Below are positions 57,893 through 64,000 of a stretch of DNA of 64,000 nt, in pieces. Position numbers and translations under genes: made by a program. Numbering within the stretch: position 1 is the first letter of the stretch; each line of letters opens with the position of its first letter. The notes beneath the pieces were generated by a model, which had not been told where the DNA came from, did not search any database, and was given only the letters and a program-made list of their open reading frames with translations. The stretch comes from Stutzerimonas zhaodongensis. Lineage in GTDB: Bacteria > Pseudomonadota > Gammaproteobacteria > Pseudomonadales > Pseudomonadaceae. The stretch covers positions 62,001 to 126,000 of the forward strand of contig NZ_RFFM01000001.1 in assembly GCF_003696365.1 (NCBI RefSeq), written 5' to 3'.

Positions 57893-58785
57893 GGCGCTCG
57901 CCCTTGAATACCGGCCGTCGACTGGTCATCGGCGTGCCCTTCATATGGCTGATGCTGTTCTTCCTGCTGCCATTCGCCATCGTGCTGAAGATCAGCTTCT
58001 CCGAAGCCGATGTGGCGATTCCGCCCTACACGGACATCTTCGCCTACGCGGACCAGCAGTTGCAGGTGCTGATCAATCTCGGGAACTACATCTTCCTCAG
58101 CGAAGATGATCTGTATTGGGCCGCCTACGCCGGCTCGTTGAAGATCGCCTTCTTCAGCACAATCATGTGCCTGCTTGTTGGCTATCCCATGGCGTATGCC
58201 ATTGCACGGGCGCGCAAGGATCTGCAAACGGTGCTCCTGCTGTTGATCATGATGCCGACCTGGACGGCGATCCTGATCCGCGTTTATGCCTGGATGGGCA
58301 TTCTCAGCAGCAACGGCATTCTCAACGGGCTATTGCAGGGCCTGGGATTGATCGACTCGCCATTGCAGATTCTCAACACTGATCTGGCGGTCTACATCGG
58401 CGTGGTCTATTCCTATCTGCCATTCATGATCCTGCCGCTCTACGCCAACCTGGTGAAACACGATCTGAGCCTCCTCGAGGCGGCGTCCGATCTTGGCGCC
58501 AGCAACCTCAGCGCGTTCTGGAAGATTACCGTGCCACTGTCGAAGAACGGCATCATCGCCGGCTGCATGCTGGTGTTCATCCCGGTGGTAGGCGAGTTCG
58601 TGATTCCCGAGCTGCTCGGCGGGCCGGAAACGCTGATGATTGGCAAGGTGCTCTGGCAGGAGTTCTTCAATAATCGCGACTGGCCTGTAGCCTCCGCACT
58701 GGCGGTTGTGATGCTGGTCATCCTGTTGATACCCATCATCTTGTTCAACCGTAACCAAACCAAGGAACTGGAGGGCAAGCTATGA
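57889..58785 (+). CDS. spuG: Polyamine ABC transporter permease (SpuG/PotH)
   Basis: A 298-residue inner-membrane permease with about six helices. The EAA loop that docks with the ATPase is visible at LEAASDLGASNLSAFWKITVP. The start at 57889 overlaps the spuF stop by 4 bases and gives the usual RRLVIGVPFIWLML first helix. It overlaps spuH by 4 bases. Confidence 0.95.
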   Translation: MRRSPLNTGRRLVIGVPFIWLMLFFLLPFAIVLKISFSEADVAIPPYTDIFAYADQQLQVLINLGNYIFLSEDDLYWAAYAGSLKIAFFSTIMCLLVGYPMAYAIARARKDLQTVLLLLIMMPTWTAILIRVYAWMGILSSNGILNGLLQGLGLIDSPLQILNTDLAVYIGVVYSYLPFMILPLYANLVKHDLSLLEAASDLGASNLSAFWKITVPLSKNGIIAGCMLVFIPVVGEFVIPELLGGPETLMIGKVLWQEFFNNRDWPVASALAVVMLVILLIPIILFNRNQTKELEGKL

Positions 58786-59675
58786 AGCGCTACAGTTTCT
58801 CCAATGTAATCCTGGTGTTTGGGTTGCTGTTCATCTACCTACCCATGGTGTTGCTGGTTATCTACTCGTTCAACGCCTCGCGGCTGGTGACGGTGTGGGG
58901 CGGCTGGTCGCTGAAGTGGTACGCCGGCCTGTTGGATAACAGTCAGCTGATGGGTGCGGTGATGCGCTCCCTGGAGATTGCCCTCTACACGGCGGTATCC
59001 GCCGTTGCGCTGGGCACCATGGCGGCGTTCGTGCTGACACGGATACCGAACTTCCGCGGGCGTACCCTGTTCGGTGGGCTAGTAACGGCGCCACTGGTCA
59101 TGCCCGAAGTCATCACCGGTTTGTCGCTGTTGCTGCTGTTCGTCGCCATGGCGCAGCTCATCGGTTGGCCGGCGCAGCGGGGTATCACGACCATCTGGAT
59201 CGCTCACACTACCTTCTGCTCGGCTTACGTCGCGGTGGTGGTGATGGCGCGCCTGCGTGAACTCGACCAGTCTATCGAGGAAGCGGCGATGGACCTTGGC
59301 GCAAGGCCGTGGAAGGTGTTTTTCCTGATCACCATGCCGATGATCGCTCCGTCGCTGGCTGCAGGCGGCATGCTTTCCTTCGCGCTGTCGCTGGATGATC
59401 TGGTACTGGCCAGCTTTGTCTCAGGTCCAGGTTCGACCACGCTGCCTATGGAGATCTTTTCTGCCGTCAGGCTGGGTGTGAAACCGGAGATCAATGCGGT
59501 GGCGAGCCTGATTCTGCTGGTGGTATCGCTGGCGACCTTTATCGCCTGGTACATCAGCCGTCGTGCCGAAAAACGCCGCGTCAGGGCGATGCGCCAGGCC
59601 ATGGATGACACCAACCAGAGCTGGGCTCCTGCGGTAGAGAAAACAGTGGCGACTCCACCTTCAGCGCACAGCTAA
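58782..59675 (+). CDS. spuH: Polyamine ABC transporter permease (SpuH/PotI)
   Basis: A 297-residue second permease with six helices and the EAA loop EEAAMDLGARPWKVFFLITMP. The start overlaps the spuG stop (ATGA). It ends the spuDEFGH transport operon; a GC-rich hairpin follows. Confidence 0.95.
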   Translation: MKRYSFSNVILVFGLLFIYLPMVLLVIYSFNASRLVTVWGGWSLKWYAGLLDNSQLMGAVMRSLEIALYTAVSAVALGTMAAFVLTRIPNFRGRTLFGGLVTAPLVMPEVITGLSLLLLFVAMAQLIGWPAQRGITTIWIAHTTFCSAYVAVVVMARLRELDQSIEEAAMDLGARPWKVFFLITMPMIAPSLAAGGMLSFALSLDDLVLASFVSGPGSTTLPMEIFSAVRLGVKPEINAVASLILLVVSLATFIAWYISRRAEKRRVRAMRQAMDDTNQSWAPAVEKTVATPPSAHS

Positions 59676-59682
59676 TGCACCC

Positions 59683-59702
59683 CGGGCGGCGCTCGCCGCC
59701 CG
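59683..59702. terminator. Hairpin between convergent spuH and DUF6436 genes
   Basis: CGGGCGGC-gctc-GCCGCCCG forms a perfect 8-bp stem in the 28-base convergent gap. There is no strong T run. Confidence 0.45.
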
Positions 59703-59703
59703 T

Positions 59704-60306
59704 TCAGCCCTCCGCCGGGGTAGGCTCGGCCCAGTCGCAGAAGCACCCCACCGCCAGCGAGTGCGTGGCGTTGACCTGTCGGCCAGCCACCACGGCTTCA
59801 AGAATCGGTTCGATGAAGCTGTTGCTGGAGTTGCACACAGCGCCTTCGCTGTATGGGCCGATATAGACCAACCGACCGCTCGAATCCCAGATACCCACCG
59901 CCGGGCTGGCTGGCAGAGAGGTAGCGCCGGGCAGGGCTTCCAGTGCCTGCAAGCCGGACAGCTGATTTGGTAGCTGTCCGCGGGTTCCAGGCTTTTGCAG
60001 CGCGTAAAAACTGACACCTCGATTGCCGAAGCGCTTCAGCAGCTCTGCCAGGTGTTGTTGATTGCCTGCGTTGCACGGGCACGCGGGGTCCCAGAAGTGC
60101 ACCAGGCGAACCGGCCCAGGCCCGCTCAATGCGCTGGGCAGGGCCAGGTTGTCGCCTGAGAAGATCTCGGCACGTTCGCCATCGAAGGTGCGCAGGTAGC
60201 GCGCTTCGAACCACCAGAAAGCGGTCAGCATCGCGCCGCCCCAGATTAATGCGATGAGTGCTGCGATCAGATATTTTCTGCGTACGGGCATGGTGGGCAT
60301 CTTCAA
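59704..60306 (-). CDS. Membrane-anchored thioredoxin-like protein (DUF6436 type)
   Basis: A 200-residue protein with one N-terminal helix (about 11-31) and a periplasmic thioredoxin-like domain. The redox-site position reads HFWDPACPCNAGNQQH, a CPC motif instead of CxxC, as in DUF6436 proteins. The C-terminus has further cysteines (GAVCNSS, VGCFCDW) that may form a disulfide. The role is unknown; thiol chemistry in the periplasm is likely. It converges on spuH. Confidence 0.75.
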   Translation of the reverse strand: MKMPTMPVRRKYLIAALIALIWGGAMLTAFWWFEARYLRTFDGERAEIFSGDNLALPSALSGPGPVRLVHFWDPACPCNAGNQQHLAELLKRFGNRGVSFYALQKPGTRGQLPNQLSGLQALEALPGATSLPASPAVGIWDSSGRLVYIGPYSEGAVCNSSNSFIEPILEAVVAGRQVNATHSLAVGCFCDWAEPTPAEG

Positions 60307-60378
60307 TAGATGCGCCAGCTTGCCACGTAGCGGCTCAGAGCTGTATATCCCAAGCCAACCAAGTCAGAAAAACCCCTC

Positions 60379-61317
60379 ATGCCTTCGCGAATACACCCTG
60401 ACACCCTGCGAGAGCAGCTAAGCCCCTTCATCCATGCCTGCGACCTCACTGAGGATGCGCGCTTCTATCAGGCTTACTACGGACTGGATCTACCTCAGCA
60501 TCGCCATGTGAATCGGCGCTTGGGGCGATTCACTGTGGATGGGTATGAGGTGGTTGCACAGGCATGGCTGCCGGATCAGCCCGTTGCTACGCTGCTGATC
60601 CTGCATGGTTACTACGACCACATGGGGCTCTACCGGCACGTGGTGGACTGGGGGCTGCAGATGGGCTTCGCAGTGCTCGCCTGCGATCTGCCGGGCCATG
60701 GCCTGTCCAGCGGCCCGCGCGCGAGTATCAATGAGTTCGATGAGTACCAAGCCGTGCTAAAGGGTCTTTTGCAAGAGGCTGCGACGCTGGGGTTGCCCCA
60801 GCCGTGGCACTTGTTGGGTCAGAGCACCGGGGCGGCCATCGTGCTGGATTATCTGCTCAATCAGCCCGAGCATCCGGCGCTTGGGCGCAGCGTTCTGCTG
60901 GCACCCTTGGTTCGGCCGCGCGCCTGGGGCTGGTCACGCTTGAGCTATGAAGTGATGCGCCGCTTCGTAACCCAGATTCCCAGGACCTTCAGCGAGAATT
61001 CCGGAGACCCGGAATTTCTCTCTTTCATCCAGTCCAATGATCCGCTGCAGCCGGACATCCTTCCGACTGCCTGGGTTGGCGCGCTGGCACGGTGGATCCC
61101 GAGAGTCGAAGGCGCCGCAGCCACTACCCATAGCCCACTGATCGTGCAGGGCGAGTCGGACATGACCGTCGACTGGCAACACAATCTGCCAGTCCTTCAA
61201 CGTAAGTTCGCGGCGCCCGAAATACTCCGGCTCCCCGAGGCGCGCCATCATCTGGTCAACGAGCGGGAGTCGATACGCCGCGAATATCTGGACTTTCTCC
61301 GAGAGCGGCTCAGCTAG
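60379..61317 (+). CDS. Alpha/beta hydrolase, lysophospholipase-like
   Basis: A 312-residue serine hydrolase of the monoglyceride-lipase/PldB type. Oxyanion region LHGYYDHMGLYRH near 74, DLPGHGLSSG near 112, nucleophile elbow GQSTGAA near 152, acid in GESDMTVDW and histidine in ARHHLVNE near 295. No signal peptide, so cytoplasmic. It is preceded by no clear operon partner and overlaps the convergent DUF2059 gene by 8 bases at its 3' end. Confidence 0.82.
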   Translation: MPSRIHPDTLREQLSPFIHACDLTEDARFYQAYYGLDLPQHRHVNRRLGRFTVDGYEVVAQAWLPDQPVATLLILHGYYDHMGLYRHVVDWGLQMGFAVLACDLPGHGLSSGPRASINEFDEYQAVLKGLLQEAATLGLPQPWHLLGQSTGAAIVLDYLLNQPEHPALGRSVLLAPLVRPRAWGWSRLSYEVMRRFVTQIPRTFSENSGDPEFLSFIQSNDPLQPDILPTAWVGALARWIPRVEGAAATTHSPLIVQGESDMTVDWQHNLPVLQRKFAAPEILRLPEARHHLVNERESIRREYLDFLRERLS

Positions 61318-62092
61318 CCCACGACGCGCCTGAACGATACTGAGCCTGCGTCCCGCTTTCGCGCGCATCAGCCGCAAGGCCGGCGCGTAGCGCTTGCAGT
61401 GCCGCCTGGTAATAGTCCTTGCCGGCTTTCGATTGAGCGAATTCGACGAACTCTTCGAGCTCAGCGTCGGACAAGTCGCGATAGATGAACAAGAGGGTGT
61501 TGTCGAGATCGCTCTCCACCTGCTGCTGCAGGCGCTCCCGCTGGCTATCCAGCATCCCCTGCGCCTGACCGCCGCCGAGTAGTCCGGGAATCATCTGGCT
61601 GAGGCTGTCGGCCGCGACGCCCGCCAGTGCCAGGCTGACCTCCGCACCCGCTTCGGAGGCAGGAATGGCCTGCGCCAGATGGCGGATCAGCAATTGGCGA
61701 TTACTCCCAGCCTCCACGCGTGGCAGCCCGTTTTCGTAGCGCGCCAGTTGTTCACGGCGACCTGCCAGGGTCTCAGCAGCTACGACCTTGTGGCCCAGTG
61801 TCGACTGGAAGAACGCCAGTGCTGGTTTGGGATCAGACAGGTTCTTCCGAAATGCCTGCTTGGCGCGCCGGTCGATGGCGTCGACCGCGAAGCGGCGGTT
61901 GCTGTTGGTGACCAGGGCCTGGAAAACCGCCGGTGGCAGGCTGCTCTTGTAACGCTGTTGGGCGGCGGTCAGGGCATCGGAAAAGTTGGCGCGTTGTTCG
62001 CTCCAGCCAGCTGCCTCGTAAAGTTCATCGTAGCTGTCGGCCCAGGTGTTCAGGCTGAAAGCGAGTAATACACAAGCAATAAGGGCGCGCAT
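61310..62092 (-). CDS. DUF2059 exported protein
   Basis: A 260-residue protein with a signal peptide (residues 1-18, SLNTWADSYDEL) and an all-helical body. The C-terminal DUF2059 region (about 200-245) is visible at YRDLSDAELEEFVEFAQSKA. Its function is unknown. It is divergent from the 2OG oxygenase gene. Confidence 0.78.
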   Translation of the reverse strand: MRALIACVLLAFSLNTWADSYDELYEAAGWSEQRANFSDALTAAQQRYKSSLPPAVFQALVTNSNRRFAVDAIDRRAKQAFRKNLSDPKPALAFFQSTLGHKVVAAETLAGRREQLARYENGLPRVEAGSNRQLLIRHLAQAIPASEAGAEVSLALAGVAADSLSQMIPGLLGGGQAQGMLDSQRERLQQQVESDLDNTLLFIYRDLSDAELEEFVEFAQSKAGKDYYQAALQALRAGLAADARESGTQAQYRSGASWAS

Positions 62093-62219
62093 GGAAGCTC
62101 CTCTGTGGCGGGCGGTTTATTTTCAGCGCCACGACCTGGGCTTGTCGAGGAGCGCTATCGCTACTGCTAGACTCAGCCGTGTGTCCGCGCGGGCCCACCG
62201 AGGCCGCGAGGAGCTGTCA

Positions 62220-62852
62220 TTGACCCATCGGAGTCACTTTTCCTTGCCGTTCTCTACCATCGTCGATGACCTCGCCGCGCGCGGCTGGTCGTTGCAGAGT
62301 TCCTTCCTTCCCAGTGATGTGACCCATAAGCTGGCCGACGAGTGCCGCAGACGCCATGCCGAGGGTACGTTGGCGCCAGCCAGCGTAGGTCGTGGCGAGG
62401 AGCAGGCGGTGCGCGAAGGCATTCGCGGCGACCATATCCACTGGCTGGAAGCGGGGCAGGCAGAGGTCTGCGACGCCTATCTGGCGCTGATGGACGAGCT
62501 GAGACGGACGCTCAACCGCGAGCTGTTTCTTGGCTTGGAAGAATTCGAATGCCACTTCGCCTTCTATCCACCGGGCGCCTTCTATCAGACGCATCTGGAT
62601 CGTTTCCGGGATGACGACAGCCGCTGCGTTAGCGCGGTGCTGTATCTGAATCCTGACTGGCAGCCGGCAGATGGTGGGGAACTGCGAATGCACTTCGCCG
62701 ATGGATCGAATCTGGATGTCCCGCCGCTGTCGGGTGATCTACTGGTATTTCTGTCCGGTGATTTCCCCCATGAGGTATTGGTCACCCGGACCGAACGGCT
62801 ATCTCTGACGGGCTGGTTCCGCCGACGTCCTGCCGATGTCCTGGCGCTTTGA
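62220..62852 (+). CDS. 2OG-Fe(II) oxygenase (prolyl 4-hydroxylase-like)
   Basis: A 210-residue oxygenase. Iron ligands are H125-L-D127 (YQTHLDRF) and H184 (DFPHEV), with a 2-oxoglutarate arginine in RTERLSLTGWF. It hydroxylates an unknown protein or small molecule. I chose the TTG at 62220, which has GAGGAG 8-13 bases upstream; the longer frame from 62046 crosses the divergent promoter and the DUF2059 start. It may instead begin at a nearby alternative codon. Confidence 0.8.
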   Translation: MTHRSHFSLPFSTIVDDLAARGWSLQSSFLPSDVTHKLADECRRRHAEGTLAPASVGRGEEQAVREGIRGDHIHWLEAGQAEVCDAYLALMDELRRTLNRELFLGLEEFECHFAFYPPGAFYQTHLDRFRDDDSRCVSAVLYLNPDWQPADGGELRMHFADGSNLDVPPLSGDLLVFLSGDFPHEVLVTRTERLSLTGWFRRRPADVLAL

Positions 62853-62868
62853 ATTGAGCGCATAAAAA

Positions 62869-62895
62869 AGCCCGGCACGATGGCCGGGCTAAAAG
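62869..62895 (-). terminator. Rho-independent terminator of dctM
   Basis: AGCCCGGC and GCCGGGCT form a perfect 8-bp stem, followed on the minus strand by six T (62864-62869). It is 22 bases after the dctM stop and also 16 bases after the convergent oxygenase stop. Confidence 0.8.
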
Positions 62896-62916
62896 GGAAG
62901 CGAATACTCGGTGCCG

Positions 62917-64000
62917 TTACATGCCCAACAGATTCGGCAACCCGAGGGAAATCATCGGCACATAGGTGATCAGCGCCAGGAACACCAGCATCAGCGCCAA
63001 CCACGGCATGACCGCGCGGATCACGTCGGTCACCGGCATCTTGGTCACAGCTGAAGCGACGAACAGGTTTAGCCCCACCGGCGGTGTGATCAGTCCGATC
63101 TCCATGTTCACCACCATGATGATGCCCAGGTGAATTGGATCGATACCCAGCTGCACCGCGATCGGGAACAGAATCGGCGCCAGGATCAGGATGATGGCTG
63201 ACGGCTCCATGAAGGCACCGGCTACCAGCAGCACGATGTTGACCACCAGCAAGAACATCCAGGGCTGTAGTCCGGCTTCGAGCACCATGGCCGTAATCTG
63301 CTGAGGGATCTGTTCGGTCGTCAGCACATGGGCGAAGAGCATGGCGTTGGCAATGATGAACATCAGCATGATGGTCAGCTTGCCCGACTCCAAGAGCACC
63401 TTCGGGCAGTCGCGAATCGTGATGTCCTTGTAGACGAACAGCGCGATGAATGCCGAATACACCGCCGCTACGGCTGCTGCCTCGGTGGGTGTGAACATGC
63501 CCGAGTAGATGCCGCCCAGGATGATCACCATCAGTAGCAGGCCCCACAGCGCCTTACGGGCCGAGGACAGCCACTCGCGGAAGCTCGCGCGCGGCATCGC
63601 CGGGAGGTTCTTTTTCACCGCGACGATATAGATCGCCACCATCAAGCCAACGCCCAGCATCAAGCCCGGCACAACACCGGCCATGAACAGCTTGCCGACC
63701 GATGTTTCGGTGGCGGCGGCGTAGACCACCATGACGATGGAAGGCGGTATCAGAATGCCCAGAGTACCGGCATTACAGACGATACCTGCGCCAAAGGCCT
63801 GCGGGTAACCGGAGCGGACCATGCCGGCAATGGCGATGGAGCCAACGGCCGCCACGGTAGCCGGTGAAGAGCCGGAGAGGGCGGCGAACAGCATGCACGC
63901 CATGACCGCGCCGATCGCGAGGCCGCCACGGATGTGACCTACCGTAGCGTTGGCAAAGTCGATCAGACGCTTGGCCACGCCGCCGGTAGTCATGAAGGCG
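62917..64000 (-). CDS. dctM: C4-dicarboxylate TRAP transporter large permease, partial
   Basis: The C-terminal 360 or so residues of a DctM protein (usually about 427) are in the window; the start lies beyond the right edge. Conserved stretches such as MTTGGVAKRLIDFANATVG, FAALSGSSPATVAAVGSIAI and NMEIGLITPPVGLNLFVASA closely match DctM of the succinate/fumarate/malate system DctPQM of Pseudomonas. dctQ and dctP should lie to the right. It is distinct from the TRAP permease at 588-1904 (for example SGSSPATVAAVGS against GSSPATCAAIGK). Confidence 0.9.
   Translation of the reverse strand, partial: AFMTTGGVAKRLIDFANATVGHIRGGLAIGAVMACMLFAALSGSSPATVAAVGSIAIAGMVRSGYPQAFGAGIVCNAGTLGILIPPSIVMVVYAAATETSVGKLFMAGVVPGLMLGVGLMVAIYIVAVKKNLPAMPRASFREWLSSARKALWGLLLMVIILGGIYSGMFTPTEAAAVAAVYSAFIALFVYKDITIRDCPKVLLESGKLTIMLMFIIANAMLFAHVLTTEQIPQQITAMVLEAGLQPWMFLLVVNIVLLVAGAFMEPSAIILILAPILFPIAVQLGIDPIHLGIIMVVNMEIGLITPPVGLNLFVASAVTKMPVTDVIRAVMPWLALMLVFLALITYVPMISLGLPNLLGM

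Overview
The window is about 64 kb of high-GC gammaproteobacterial chromosome. Gene content fits a Pseudomonas of the stutzeri group (Stutzerimonas): a spu polyamine cluster, desA next to a PAS-GGDEF gene and aguA (the order found near PA0286-PA0304 of P. aeruginosa), kauB next to rpmB-rpmG, a chromosomal class C beta-lactamase and a REP-type paired hairpin. The species assignment is inference from family knowledge, not from a search. No CRISPR array, complete insertion sequence, prophage or rRNA was seen.

Layout. 1-4.7 kb: end of a malonate decarboxylase operon (mdcH), a TRAP transporter and an MdcR-like LysR regulator. 4.9-5.2 kb: a near-consensus sigma-54 promoter before a 64-codon ORF. 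5.3-10 kb: ampC-like beta-lactamase, a PH-domain protein, and a TonB receptor plus DUF4198 protein behind a Zur-like box. 10-12.6 kb: scar of a deleted LysR/CitMHS pair, an Old Yellow Enzyme gene with an ArsR-type regulator, and tRNA-Arg(CCG). 12.9-26 kb: gabD, a pimFCD-like beta-oxidation operon, an alpha/beta hydrolase divergent from a TetR gene, an IclR gene, rpmB-rpmG, and a transaminase divergent from kauB.

26.3-41.3 kb is the most unusual part: ten minus-strand genes, mostly overlapping or closely spaced. They encode three large sensor kinases, three single-domain response regulators, an Hpt-REC-REC-GGDEF protein, and then a YaiO-type outer-membrane barrel with TPRs, a membrane-anchored HEAT-repeat protein and a processive family-2 glycosyltransferase. 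I read it as a phosphorelay and c-di-GMP controlled exopolysaccharide synthesis and export system that I cannot match to a named one.

41.5-59.7 kb: desA, a diguanylate cyclase, aguA, a bacteriophytochrome kinase, then spuI and spuABCDEFGH (agmatine, putrescine and spermidine uptake and gamma-glutamylation). With kauB, gabD and the transaminase, the window holds most steps from polyamines to succinate. 59.7-64 kb: a thioredoxin-like protein, a lipase-like hydrolase, a DUF2059 protein, a 2OG-Fe(II) oxygenase, and the 3' part of the C4-dicarboxylate TRAP permease gene dctM.
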